64,000 nucleotides of DNA, taken from assembly GCA_001986395.2 (NCBI GenBank), contig MQVO02000009.1, positions 1,116,001-1,180,000 of the forward strand, given 5' to 3'. Source of the stretch: Irpex lacteus. Its lineage: Eukaryota > Basidiomycota > Agaricomycetes > Polyporales > Irpicaceae. How positions within the stretch are numbered: the stretch's first letter is position 1; the number at the start of each line of letters is the position of its first letter. The notes under the pieces were generated by a model, which saw only the letters and a program-made list of their open reading frames with translations, made no database searches and was not told where the DNA came from. The translations under genes and the position numbers were made by a program. Shown piece by piece: positions 49,596 to 61,990 of the stretch.

Positions 49596-50830
49596 CTACA
49601 TCGAGACCTGGGCAGTAGCTGCGTGGAAGTCAGATAGTGGCCACGCGGTGCAGAAATCAGGATATCTCCACGAACAATTTTGTAATGTTGTCTCCAACAA
49701 TGTGACGCACATGCGCGTGTTCTTGAGATGCGTGCGTTCGTATTCGCTATGGCTGCGCATGTCTATAGCCTCATCACTGACGAGGCCAAGCGACATGGAC
49801 ATATCAATAGCCAGCTGGAAAAGAAGGCTATGAGCAAAAACAAGGAAATTTTATTCAACGGGGATATGATGATCACCTGAGCATAACGAGTAAATTCGGC
49901 TTGCCGCTGCTGATTGTATTCAACCCACGATAGTAGGATCAGCGCATGTAGGGTGTCCATATCTGGGCCCTCAGCGATCGCAGAATTTGCTAGTGACTAA
50001 ATGCTCCGCAGGTCGTTAGTAGGCACCGGTCCGCCGAGGGATGAGCTACGTTACCTTTGCGGCATAAGCATAATCGTCAGTGGCCCTTGAGACACCCCAT
50101 TGTATGACCTCCGGAAGGTCAACATAGCGCACAGCTAGGGCGGCGATGCAGTTGGCTTGGAGAACAGGGAGGTCGTGCATCAGGAACCGTTTGATCGTCT
50201 CGTCAAAAGCCATGAAAGGAAACCAGATGCTAAGATTATCACAGAAGGCATTGATGAAAGGAAGCATAAGCTGCGAACGCGGCCGATCGGGATATTTAGG
50301 ATCGAATAGGGGTGAAGGCGTAGGAGGTGGTGGTGGTGGCGGGGAGGCCAAGGGCATCGAGTTCGACCTCGGTTGGTGGGAGATATGGTGGTGATATGGA
50401 TGGTAGGTCATATTGCGTTTTGGAGAGACACGAGTGACGGTACCGTTGGTATGTGGTGATGAATTTGAAGGTTGAGAGGAGAGGACGTCTGTCGTCATGA
50501 CCATGTCAATCTGTTGCCTGGCAGTAGCCACGGACTTAGAAGACGAGGATACGAGTTTGCTCCGTTCAGCGAAATACTTTTCGCGATCCCGGAATCGACA
50601 TGGCAGACGGGCGGAGTTGCATGCCTCGCAGACGGACATTGCAGCCGATTGGATGCATTTTATCTTCTTTAAACGGCTAAAACACGTCCAGACGTCAGTC
50701 ACAACATTCGATGGTTCCCCGTTCTTGTCAGTTAGACATACCAGTTATCGCAAGAGGTCACCAAACGGGGACGTTTCTTATGTGCTCGCGTATTCTGAGG
50801 GGCTTCGAGGACGAAACGAATGTCTTCCAT
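49596..50830 (-). CDS. Zn2Cys6 transcription factor with a short C-terminal region
   Basis: The start at 50830 gives MEDIRFVLEAPQNTRAHKKR. A donor (GTATGT) after CDNC and the acceptor TTTTAG join the binuclear zinc cluster: CDNCRLKKIKC, then C-x8-C-x2-C-x6-C, with all six cysteines. A disordered Pro/His/Ser linker follows, then the start of a fungal-specific regulatory domain (LMLPFINAFCDNLSIWFPFM, VLQANCIAALAVRY). After introns it continues MDTLHALILLSWVEYNQQR and LAIDMSMSLGLVSDEAIDM, matching the usual middle of that domain. The frame then stops at 49596, so the product is about 350 residues, while relatives usually exceed 600. It may be truncated, or further exons were missed. Confidence 0.65.
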
Positions 50831-52759
50831 GGTAGAAGAGGGGATCTTGGGGATGGGACGGATTTGGGTGAAGCGAACTTATACGTGGCCTACATATATG
50901 TGGACAACCGAAGGGTTGCTTCAGCGTGTAGGCTGATGGAACTACACGAGGAAATTCTGTATAAACACAGTTTATGGTCAGGCTGAGACCGTATCGCCGG
51001 AGACGGACCGTTTCTTCGGCGTGTGGCCCACGACTCTGGAAACGATGGTGCTTTAGATGCAACTTAACCGAGCCGACGGCAATAATTACCGTGATATTGA
51101 AGAATAACTCACGAATGAATGTTGAACTGTAACGAAAGCAATTCAACGAGAATTGCTCTGATCTAAGTTTCGTTGGAGATCCCCGTGGGTGTTTGGTCTG
51201 GTATTGACGGGTTTCCATAATAGGAATGTTTTTCCAATTTATCCCGCCAGCGCCCGAAGCCAACCTCGCGAGAGTGCAAAATGCAAACTCAACCAAGAAC
51301 CACCACGGCGACTGCCACGACAGAGGCTCAGAGACTCTGTTAACCTGTTACTGTCCTCTGGGACTTTCCTCACGTCGGCCTGTGCCCAACTACTACCCAC
51401 CCTCACGTTTGTCGCAACCCCTGCTGTGCCCCAGTGACGCTTGTCACCATGTCAGCAAACCAATCGGAACTCAGGGTTCTCCTCCTCGTTATTGAGCCTG
51501 GAATTGGAAGCGGTGACTCAACCAACCGCCCGCCTACTTGCATGCCATCACTGGTTCTGCCTGATAAGCTCTCTATTCAAAGATCACCGATCTAGCAGTC
51601 GAACCAGGTAGGCCACGCTCTCCAAATTGCATGCGGGTGTATCATCCCATGCCCGAATAGCTCAATTTTACAAGCCTGCAGACTAGAACTCACGCCGTTA
51701 ATTGCCTGTGCTGGGTCCTTGACACTCTCGCGGTTCTCTTCAGAACGTTCGAACGACGTCAGCAATTTAACAGTGATGGCGGTCTGCAAATCAGCTGCTC
51801 TGACTCCCAGTGCATTCACCGGTGTTGCATGTAGTGTGGATCGTCTGCTACGTATTTCCTAGCATGCACTGATCTCTAATAGCAGTAATGAATACATGAC
51901 ACGACCACTGACAGTATTCTCGCACAGTGAACTCGACTAGCTCCTCCACTTAGGTCACGGAAGGATCACAAGACATATCCAATATGATTGGGCTAGCCAC
52001 TTACTAGTACGGAAGCACGTCAAGAGACCTTTCGTAACGCATCGAATTGTGTACCGCACGAAGAGGAGCCCGCAGATACGGCGACCAAAGAAGCCACGAG
52101 TTGTCTTCAATTTGAATTGCCAGCGCACTGAACGCCTAGCACTTCCCAAGAATGTCTGAGCCTCGGACGCCACGTACACCAACTTCTGTATGTTTCTTCT
52201 CCGAATACTACCTCATAGAACTCTCCGAGTACAGCCGTGAACACAGAACATCCAGTTTAGGTTTCATAACTTGCGAACCACCACCAGCAGAACTTCCAGT
52301 GCGAAGGCTTCTGGCAGCGCGGATTCCCATGCCGGATAGAACGTAGAAGAATCCAAAACACGATGCGGCCGCATAAACAGCCCTGCTCGTCGAGCTGAAA
52401 CGCTTCGTGCAATACTTCGCCAGTCGAGACCGCCGCGTAGCTCACCCAGGCTCGGGCACGGTGGAAGTTCGCTTTGGGGTTGAAACTTCACCTAGGCGCC
52501 TGATTTCCTAACCGGGATCCTTCCTGCCGTGCTAGCACGTGGCTACTGATCATGATGGGAGTCGTGTCCCAAAATGGGTTGTGTGGAATAATTTGGAGCT
52601 GGCCCCGCACAACGCTCCAATGACCTGCTTGCATTACGCGCATCTTCCGCAGCCCCCTATGTGTATATAAACTGCGCAACCGAACATGGTGTTCTGACAG
52701 AAACTAGCCCCTCGCCCTTACGAACACCGCTCGTCCATTGCAACTGAATATACACCATC
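50831..52759. other. Intergenic, no gene seen
   Basis: About 1.9 kb, the longest gene-free stretch outside the transposon. I found no coherent spliced frame. A TATATAA-type box at 52664-52670 belongs to the next gene. The remainder shows no repeats that I can see. Confidence 0.45.
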
Positions 52760-53493
52760 ATGCCGCTTTTTGGTCACAAGAACAAGGTGTGTAGTCTTAC
52801 AAACACGTTATCTTTAACAACTAATCTCCGAGGATTAGAATCACGCTACTGAGCACCGCTCGAACGATTTGTCGAATGACACCTATGCTCGCAACGATGT
52901 TAACAACCGAGACGATTCCAATCGCATCCGGGACAACATCTCGGGCAACACAACAGGACATCAACAACTTCACGATAATTCCTATCAACAAGGTGGTGTC
53001 GATGGTATCGCGCCTATGACCGGTAATCAGCCTGGGATTGACTCCACAGGCACAGGAATGACGGGCCACCATCATGTACGCAGTTCACCATTCGATATCA
53101 GGGACTTTAAAACTGAATTCGACTTTTAACAGCAGCAACACCATGGCCACCATCAGACTCCAGCAGTGGGCGCTGCCTCACTTCGTGAGCAAGCCATGGT
53201 ACACGATCGAGAAGCACAGAACCTCCAAGCCCAAAGTAAGGAACTCGCGGAGGCCGAGGCTTTAGAGCAGAAAGCCCGCGAACATCGTGAACGCGCTGTC
53301 GCTCAAGGTTAGTTGTCGTAGCCACCATCTATCGTGGCGCGGAGATTCTTGGGAGTTGCAGGATCTAACGAGATCCATTTCCGCATCTATAGGAGCGCAC
53401 CCGCAGAACAAGCATCTCGGCGGTAATCCCGCTACCGCGATAGCTGCTGAGGCTGCGCCACATACCGGGGCTGGTCATCGCTCCGGTTTTTAA
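52760..53493 (+). CDS. Small His/Gln-rich protein with a charged coiled segment
   Basis: Exon 1 is 52760-52786 (MPLFGHKNK). It joins 52839-53075, an exon from about 53130 (QQQHHGHHQTPAVGAASLRE), and a last exon ending at 53493 (HPQNKHLGGNPATAIAAEA, then RSGF). The product is about 180 residues, without signal peptide or helix-rich membrane segment. The N-terminal half is polar with many Asn, Asp and Gly. The C-terminal half has a helical charged run (EAQNLQAQSKELAEAEALEQ). It has the look of a hydrophilic, stress-induced protein, but I know no family and assign no function. A TATA box and a leader precede it. Confidence 0.6.
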
Positions 53494-53821
53494 AGGACAT
53501 ATACACAGAAGTGCCGAAAGAAGTGTAAAGTATAATTAGGATGTTTGTATCATAGTAGCCAAATGGGATAACTTGTTCAGCAATACGTCTAAGGAATGAT
53601 TACTCCGAAAGGAGTGAAAATTGTAGCATTCGTCATGCCAGTTGTGCCTGCCGCTCAGGGATAGATCGCGCTCGTCAAACATAACATAACTCAACCTGAC
53701 ACGCAGTGCTGAGTTAACAGGGACCACTTTCGCAAAGAAGTCGTAGACGGATGATCAGGCGCCCGAGAATGTGAGAGGGGTATACAAAATAGTATAGAAC
53801 TACATCGTGCACATCGTGCTC
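53494..53821. other. Intergenic, convergent 3' ends
   Basis: About 330 bp shared by the 3' ends of the small His/Gln-rich gene and ATG5. Nothing else is seen. Confidence 0.4.
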
Positions 53822-55054
53822 CTATCGCGGCTGTAGCAACGAAACACAAACGTTAACCCAACCATCAGCGCCAGCCATGCAGGCACCAAGCCAGGCCATC
53901 TCGGTCTCCTTCGGAGCTAGTATTCCTTGAATAAGTGGGTATGCCAGATCTTGGAATGGAGGCTCTGACGCAGATGCGGGAAATAACAACGGTAGTTGCG
54001 TGCTGAGAAGATTCGCGAGAGTGTTGGGTGAACCTACGTCAGGTGTTAGTTCCTATGCAACGAAGAGATAGGGAGGATAGACGTGACTCACCATCCTCCA
54101 GTACAGGTGGTACAAGGTCCTGTAAAACAGGTCCATCAGGGAGGTAAATCCTTACGGGGACACTTCGAACGTTGTACGCTCCATCTCGGTCAGGAGCAGC
54201 TCCAGTATTCGGGTCTACCGATGGCGGCCGAGTATGCATAGTGGCTGCTCCGCCAGGGGGTGGTGATGTTGGACGGTTTGGGGTTGTCGTTGGGGTCACC
54301 TTCGAAGCGACCCTCCAATATTCTTCGAAATTGTCTATTGTAACCATACGTTTTATTGGTATCTCGGTTTATCCGCAGGGGACACTAGACAACTGGGAAC
54401 ACTCACGTTCCTTTATACCTTCCCACAGCCCATCCTGCTCGGCCTTGCGCAAGGATGTCATACGTTTGGTGTTTCCCCATCGAATGAAGTCTGCTTCCTT
54501 CATCTGGCCCATAAACGCCTGTTTGCAAGCTTCCGCGCTAGGCGATAGAAGCAGCTTATCGGTTGGGGGCGCTGCGAGGTGTAGCACTAGCCGGAGAGGA
54601 ACAATAGATTGAGAGGAGGAAGCAGTTGCAATACGGGCAGATGCAGCGATAGTGTAGTTGTCATACAAGAGACCTATCGGCCAGTGCCTTTCTTGAACGA
54701 ATCTCGCGTGAGCAGTCGCAAGACCAGAGCTGTGAGGGATACACACCATTTGAGCAGGTTTCCATCATCACTCTCAAACCACCAATCCTCATCCTTAATG
54801 GTACGAGCGGCCGCCTCGTCGAATACAACGTCCATGAGGAACCGCTTGAGGTCGGGGATCAGAAGCGGTAGGTAGCTAACGCGTGGGGCTTGCACATAGT
54901 AGCATTCGAGGCCGCGGTCGCTATTGGCTGGAAGCTCCTTTGAGTCGACTCTGATTTCCAGAGGTACGGTTCCTTCCCATGTTAGTCTTCGAAACAGCGT
55001 TGTAGAGGCGGATGTAGAGAATGCGGATGGGGATGGACGTGCGTAGGTTGACAT
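53822..55054 (-). CDS. ATG5: Autophagy protein ATG5
   Basis: ATG5 is conjugated to ATG12 and, with ATG16, forms the ligase that lipidates ATG8 on the phagophore. The start at 55054 is followed by the N-terminal signature LFRRLTWEGTVPLEIRVD and YYVQAPRVSYLPLLIPDLKR. The join at LLKW|HWPIGLLYDNYTI (donor GTGTGT, acceptor AAAG) restores the conserved WHWPIG motif. The ATG12 attachment lysine lies in QMKEADFIRWGNTKRM, in the same context as in animals and yeast. After DNFEEYWRVASKV a Pro/Thr-rich insert precedes the second ubiquitin-like fold (VRSVPVRIYLPDGPVLQDLV). The C-terminus (LAYPLIQGILAPKETEMAWL, then DGWVNVCVSL) is normal. Four or five short introns occur. Confidence 0.9.
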
Positions 55055-56244
55055 GGTGATCCTGAGAGGAATAACTTCCTATAAGTCAATCTGTACACAC
55101 TTAGGACCTATAACTAAAACAAATAAGACTTTACCAGGAGCACGCGACTTTGGTTAAGTAGATTGCAACGGCGAGTCCATCAAAGGGGAAAGCAAGGCAG
55201 ATACGCGCGCTAACTGCCTTGGCTCATTACCATCATGAGCGTCCCGAACAAAGTACACGAATAATCAAAATCTGCCCAACCCAGTCTTCCAGAATCAGTC
55301 TATCTCTGCTCCCTTGAACTCACATTGACCTATGTCGTACTGGTTACTAGAGGGCAGCGAACTTGTCTGCAACCATGCGGCGTTCGACTACGATCTTTGA
55401 CTCGGGATCGGAACCAGATTGAAGATATAACGGGAGACAGCTAAGTGCACTGTTTTATCTATCCAGCAACCTTAGAAAATACCAGCTCTCACTTTCCATC
55501 GAATGCAAAGTACATAGGATTGCAGAATTCCCATAACATCGTGGAGTATGAACGTTCTCCACATCTACGCTTCGTCGCGATTGCGTCTTTTCACCGATCT
55601 TTCACAAATGCTTGGCAGGTAAGCTAGTAATTATAGACTTGCACTCGGAGGCTAATTATCGATTATCCGCGACTTACAGAGGTTGTAGTAGCACCTAGTA
55701 GCACGTTTTACAGAGGTCCGGACTTCGATGGACCAATTGTTTTCATTTATCCATGCACGGTTCGGAGTCTGTACCAACTGCTTCCGAGTCGGCCTAAGTG
55801 GGGCCTGAAGAGAGCGAAAGAGGCAGTTCAAACTGGGTGAGTGCTCTAAAACATACGTCAAATGAAAAAAAAGAAATACCGACATTTACTTCAGCAAGGC
55901 TACAATACTGCTGCATAGTACGCAGTCCAACACCGTTCATACGCGACAAGTGTCCATGCACATGAGTACCCGCTGAGCTCTTCCTGGTGGCTCCCGCTCG
56001 CGATCGCCCACCATGGTACCTGTCGAAAAGGTGGTGCCTGGCGATTACAATGCTCCATCACCGGCGTGGTTTAAATTCCAGACCCAGACCAGGTACATAT
56101 AGCTCGACTGTGTTCCGCGCGCCATCGCCTTTCCCTTTGCGCGAGGCTTCATCAAGCTTTGTTTCCCTAGGTCCCTCGTTGTCGCTCCCTTTTCAGCCCC
56201 CTCATCCTCACTGTCTTTACTGTCCTTACTGAACAGCACTCGAG
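55055..56244. other. Intergenic, divergent promoters
   Basis: About 1.2 kb between ATG5 and the secreted Ser/Thr-rich protein. A TACATATAG box at 56094-56102 and a CT-rich leader (56130-56240) precede the latter. No gene is seen. Confidence 0.45.
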
Positions 56245-57577
56245 ATGCAACTTCTTTTCAAGCTTACTGCCTTCGCGGTTTTCACTGCTTTATTTGTTGG
56301 AACTGAAGCCGTACCAGCAGCAAATGGGTTGCACAAGAGGGCTCACGTTCAGCCCGTGAACCCTTTGTCCAACGCACAGAGGCTCGCACAAGGCTTCGTT
56401 TTGAAAAGGCCTCAGAGGCGTACTGCTGGTGAGTTTTCTGTGTGCAGTCAGGATCACCGCTCAACGATCATACAGGAAGACTCCATGCTCGAGTATCTGC
56501 AACTCCCACTGATTCTGCGACACCGTCGTCGTCTATCGTGAGCGAGTCTGCAACTCCCACTGATACTGTCAGTTCCTCCTCCGTTAGTGCGACACCCACC
56601 GATCCCGCCAGCTCCTCCTCTGCCAGTGCGACACCTACCGATCCCGCTAGCTCCTCCGTCGCCAGTTCATCTGCACCTGTTTCTTCTCTCGCTCCTTCTA
56701 GCTCTGCCTCACCCTCATCCTCTTCGCCCGCCAGTTCATCCGCCGCCCCTTCTGCTACCCCCAGCACGTTCAGCTGCGCGACGGGCAAGACACTGCTTCG
56801 GGGTCATATCCGGGTGCAAGCACAAGACAACTCTTTCAACTCGTATCTCAGCGCTACCCCTAACGCGTTCGGAGAGTTTGGTGGTACCACAAACGCGATA
56901 GACGAGGCCTTGATTGTACACGGGTGCAAGCCGTATGTCGGTTTAATAGAGTTATTGTTTGAGGTAAGTTAGTACGCTATCCGTTGCACAACTTACTTAC
57001 TCTGCTCGACATCCATAGAATGCGGTAGGCGTTACTCAGCCGTACCTTGGCTTCTTCAAAGGATTCGCCAGCACAGACGCAAGTATTAGCTACAACAGCT
57101 ACAACTATATGTTTTTGGGAGGCGTTCAGCACAGTACGTTTAATATTACTTCAATAACCTGTGACCGTCTGATCATTGACCCCTCCTAAGCCCCGGTCAG
57201 CTCGCCTGAGACTCACGACACCAGCTTCGGAGAGGATCTTCCTTCAGAAAGTTCGGTCTGGATGCTTGACTCGTCCAATAGGTTAAGTGTGCAGTGGATC
57301 AACCCGGACTACAGTATGTACCCTTCATCACCGATGCAAAACCGAAGGCAACGAATAGTTCTGATCCTATGCCCACAGCGAGCCCTGTGCCTTCCATAGG
57401 CTACGAGGCTGCAAGTCAATCCATTTTCATTACAGCCAATTTCGCCCAGTTCACCTCGAACTTCGGTGCAGCTACCCATGTTGTGCGTATTCATAACCTG
57501 TTGGTCCAAGCTATACTGCAACTGACTATCAAACTTTCCTTCTGCAGAACTTGATCTACGTGCCTCTTGCGAACTAA
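56245..57577 (+). CDS. Secreted Ser/Thr-rich protein
   Basis: The start MQLLFKLTAFAVFTALFVGT is a signal peptide. A short pro-region with KR and RR sites follows (LHKRAHVQPV, VLKRPQRRTAG). Next is a low-complexity stalk with repeated SATPTD units and long Ser runs, a likely O-mannosylated region. The C-terminal half starts with FSCATGKTLLRGHIRVQAQD and has a beta-rich look (NSFNSYLSATPNAFGEFGG, QPYLGFFKGF, YNYMFLGGVQ, RLSVQWINPDY). The last exon (NLIYVPLAN) ends at 57577. No catalytic motif or GPI signal is seen. A wall-associated or secreted binding protein is plausible; the family is not one I can name. Confidence 0.7.
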
Positions 57578-58027
57578 TTGCGAGAAGTCTCCTTTCATCC
57601 TCTCTTTAGACGGTACCCCAAGGACTTTCATCTTTATCGTGTTTCTTCTGCGGACTTCAAGGTACCCCATGATCGTGCGTTCGTACGATGCTTGTTGAGG
57701 GTACCTTTTGTGGTATATGAGTACTTCATACTATCGTCGTATTCTTAGAGTACAGTATAGTGTTGTAATCGCATATATGATTTTGGGTCATTGATTCATC
57801 GTAATACGCCATGCGGGGTGAAAGTCTGTATGCTTCAAAACGCTAAACGATATGATATACATTCGGTACAAGAACAACGGTTCCAAGATAAAGAGCAAGA
57901 AGTCAAATGTACAACAAGAGTACATGGAACAAGGAGATGACAGCACAAATCAAAACCAGACGAAGATAGCGGAGTTCCAAGAAATCTAAAGATACACACG
58001 ACACGAACAACTTCAAGCGTGGCCGAC
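57578..58027. other. Intergenic, convergent 3' ends
   Basis: About 450 bp between convergent genes; only 3'UTR-like AT-rich sequence is seen. Confidence 0.4.
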
Positions 58028-61000
58028 CTACTCGTCCTCCCTCCACGGTTGTTCAACATTCCCTTCCAGTGTATCCGCCTCGTGCCCGCCCAGATCCTCT
58101 GTCTGCTCCAAAATCTCCTCCTTTGTCCTCGCGATGAGATCGTCGAGTGCGCTCAGGGCCTCAGTCCTACGGATGACGTCGTATCGGCCGTTCCTGTCAA
58201 CTTCTTCATGCGGGTCCCAGTCAATTCTCTTTCCAGTGCAACCGCCTCCGATGTGAACGTAGTTGATAAAGGCACGCCAAAGAGGATCCAGAGATAGAAC
58301 GGTGGGGTCACCGATGACGACCAGGAGAGCTTGTGCACGTGTGACGGCGACTACAAAGAAGTCTCAGATTAAGAAGTCCTTGTGTACGGCAATGAAGAAG
58401 GCGATGAAAGGAAGCGTACCGTTGAAACGTCTGGGGTTGGCTACGAAACCAAGTGTGTGACGTAAATCGAACTTGACGTTCTCCATACTGGATCGTACAG
58501 TAGAAATGATCATAACTCGCTTCTCCTGTAACACAACACAGCGTAGCGTTTGAGAACTGTGTGTGCACCAGAAATAGATAAACAGACGAACCTGGCCCTG
58601 ATACTCTTCGACGCTTCCTACCTTAATTTCCTTGTTCTTGAGCAATTGACGAATCTTTTGCACTTGGGCGTGGTAAGGAGAGATAACGCCAATTTGCTCG
58701 GGTCCTACAAAAAGCAAATTCAAGGATATGAACGGGAATCAGCGTAGAACGGGATACTTACGAAGACGCAGTTTACGATCCTCCAGGAGGTTGGCGATGT
58801 ACTTCTTAACTTCTGAAGCCTCTGAAATGTTGAAGAACGACGGAGACGACGCCTCACGCTCATCTTTACCCTTGATTCCATGGAAGATGACGGGGAAGTC
58901 TTTCTTGACAAGTCCGTCCCAGCGAGCCAAGCTCTGGGTGACAGTAGGATCGCCGCAGGCAACGAGGTCTCCTCGGTAGAACTCGTCGTTGGGGAACTTG
59001 AGGATGGCCGGATGCGAGCGCCAGTTCTTGACAAGCTTGCTAATACTGATGCAGATGAGCAGGAACGTCTTAACGTGGAGAAAGAATCAAAAGCGGTAAC
59101 ATACGTGACACCTCTCCCATTCCTCTCATCGTAGATCGGGTTAGCCATCAGACGGTCGAGATAGCTCTGACTAAGACCGAGATCCCTGGCGACGGGCGAA
59201 CGAACGATGGGTCCCAGCTGCTTGCTGTCACCAGACAGAACAACATTCGTCTTAGGGTCCGCCATCGTCTTTACAGAAATCATCACCTCAGGTTCGGTGG
59301 CCTGCCCTGCTTCGTCGATGAAGATGTGCGAGAAATGGCCTCTTGGTACACCGATACCGTAGGGCAGCGACGCCGACAGACAGGTACAAACGACGACGCG
59401 GAATCTCCTGAGCTCGTCCGGAGAGGGGACCACGAATCGATCAAAGCCATCATCCTTCGTGATACGAGACAAAGCGAGGACAGCACGAGGCACGTTCTCG
59501 GTTCCTCGAGAGTGAGCGTTCAAGCGGAATACTTTCAACTTGCCAAGATCAGCAAGTCGTTCTGCGATGAGGTCCGCCGCCGAATTGGATGGGGCACATG
59601 CGAGGACATGTGTCTCGGGTTTGGTCTGAACGAGCTGACGGATGGCTTCGACGATCGTGACCGTCTTGCCTGTACCAGGTCTGGACATAGTAGAATGTCA
59701 GATATATAAACACACAGCATTGATCGAACAAAGGACATACGGGCCAAACACTACGAACGGTACGCTCCCGTCTGGTCGATTTATGATTGCAGCAACTGCT
59801 TCCAGCTGAGGCCGGTTCTGCTCGATCTTCCGGTCAGTCAGTCGTAGTTGATCCATCACCGCTGGAGTTGGCGGACGAAGGCGTTGTGCGTGTGTCGGGT
59901 TGGGGAAGAGTACACGACTCTCCGTAAATGCGGTGTTGAGGCCTTGGTGCATTCGACGATAGACGAGGCGGTTGAGGTCGAAGCGGACATGATATTTTTG
60001 GCCCCTGTAGCTATTGAACTTCGGCGAGAAGCGAAGAAGCACTGTGTTCATCTCGACCTTGTGCACATGTCCCTCAAACCAGTGATTGACAGCAGAGCCA
60101 TAATTCTTGACGAATATGCGATCCGAGACGATCAAGCTGGGGCGCTTCTCTGCCAGACCTGCGACTTCCAATCTACGACATAATTAGCACTCTCCAGATG
60201 TTAAGAGAATTGGAAGGTTACCTGTAGAGACTAGACCGTTGCACTGGCTCGAGAGTCGCTTCGTTCATATCATACGCACTCAAGTCTCGTCGTGCACGCT
60301 CTTCTTCGATCCACAACATATGTCCGAGGTTACGAGCGTAGTTGTTTGTGCTCAACTGATTCGGAATGAAAGTTGAGCGAACACGTGCTGCAGTCTTCGA
60401 AGGCGAGAGGTTGGATTCTTCGCATTCGTCCAGAAGTCTCTTCAGTGCCTTGGGGATCTCGTAGGGTAACAACCGCACAGCCCACTTAAACTCAGAAATC
60501 GCGGGAGGCGGGATACCTGGAGTGAAGTCATCGATCGGCTCATCTAGTTGCTCGGTACGTTTGGGGCGAACGTAAGGACGGCGAGCCTTCAGAAGCTCGT
60601 AGTCCTCCTTGATTCCAACGACTGCCTGCACCGAACGCGTGATGGCAAAGCGCTTGTTGAGGCGAGGATCCTTGAACACAAACTCAACGCGATCTTCGTA
60701 ACGACCACTGTTTCCTTCCGGGCGGAAAGTGATGGTGAAAGAAACCTGTTGATTCTGCTGAATGGTCACAGGCAGCTTTGTGCGCCCGAGCGCAAAACTA
60801 TCACAGACCAAAAGACGTTAGATACGTTGAAGATTTAGACAAGGTGCTTACCCCGACGATGTCGTACGCGAGGTGAGCTGAGAAGACAAGCGGGCCTCGA
60901 CAATCTGCACACCAGTAACATTAGTGTTCTGGATTGCGACCTTCTTTGACCACGAAGCGTTAAGGTTCGCAGACTCATTGACAAAACCAAAGTCGAGTGA

Positions 61001-61504
61001 CTCAGGGGTTATGTCAACGCCATTTTTGTCCTGTTCAGAGTCGTCAATGGCGCCTCGCAGAGAGTTGAAGTGAAGGGCGTTAATGTGGCGTGGAGTCTTA
61101 AGGTGCCTATCGAAGAAGCTAGTTAAGACGTTGGTAGCACAGGTATCGCATCGAGTTTGATTGCGAGGAATATCGATCTCCTCGGGACCTGGATCTGTGA
61201 CAAGGCCTTGGGCTAGCATGTTATTCCGGTGTCGCCTCCCGCCCGCATGCTGGCTATATAGGGCGGCCGTCGACAAGTCTACAGAGCAGATAGTGCATGC
61301 CACAGGAACGATGAGGCCAGCTGCTCTCTTCGCAGCTTGCACCACCTTCTTCTGATGCATGGGGGTTGCGACATGTTCGTCGTATTCCTTTGTTGTCTCA
61401 AACACCAGGCGGCACGTCTGGCAGGAGAAGACATCGTGAGAGTAGGGACAATTCTCCCTCTGGCATACACCATACGCATAAATCTCGTCGCAGACCACAA
61501 CCAT
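58028..61504 (-). CDS. SDE3/MOV10-type SF1 RNA helicase
   Basis: Relatives (plant SDE3, animal MOV10/Armitage) work in small-RNA silencing and RNA turnover. The start at 61504 ([19 protein letters not shown]) opens with a CCCH finger, then C2H2-like fingers ([24 protein letters not shown]), an unusual N-terminal zinc array. A beta-rich domain follows ([20 protein letters not shown]). Helicase motifs are complete and in order: FGPPGTGKT (Walker A), [11 protein letters not shown] (Ia), [10 protein letters not shown] (II), [11 protein letters not shown] (III), [10 protein letters not shown] (IV), [10 protein letters not shown] (V) and [17 protein letters not shown] (VI). The C-terminus ([17 protein letters not shown]) ends at 58028. 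At roughly 1000 residues it has family length. Eight or more introns are present, and no break is seen. Confidence 0.88.
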
Positions 61505-61866
61505 CTTGATAGTTGGGGTGGGCGACGCTAGAAAGCTGGGGATGGTGGTGGTGCAGAGGAGAGCGAGTAGCAACACGCGTCCAATGCGTGTTTCCTGTAT
61601 ATAGACGCGTCTAATTAAGGTTCCCGAAGCATTCGGCTGGCGACCTTTGGCCCGAACGCTCACCATGAACTTGAATATTCTCTTCATCGGTCACTCTGAT
61701 AGCCTTATTCTGTAGTATAAAACGTGACACTGAGTGGGCTAGAACCCTCAAATCAGTCATGGGGCGAGATTCAAGGTAAAGCACTCAAACTAAAGCCGTT
61801 ATTGACAGACTGTGTTCCCCCTACGCTCTCGTTCAGACGGCTCACACGTCGGTGTTAAGTAAAGAT
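61505..61866. other. Intergenic, helicase promoter and 3' flank of precursor B
   Basis: About 360 bp with no gene. The left part is the helicase promoter; the right part adjoins the shared 3' element. Confidence 0.4.
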
Positions 61867-61880
61867 GAGCCCCTCCGAGC
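61867..61880 (-). promoter_or_regulatory. 3' element shared with precursor A
   Basis: On the minus strand this reads GCTCGGAGGGGCTC, identical to 23182-23195. It lies about 110 nt after the stop of precursor B. Confidence 0.5.
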
Positions 61881-61990
61881 TCGGTATAGCATCTAATTAA
61901 ATCAAAGTCACGAACAAACGAATACACAAATGCACAACGACCTTTCAGAAGCGACTACGATATGGCTGTCAACGCTGCAACCGCAGACCT

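Noticed and set aside
52152..52260. Possible tiny gene starting MSEPRTPRTPTS
   Set aside because: It needs a 31-nt intron, which is too short for this genome, and ends after about 25 residues with no motif.
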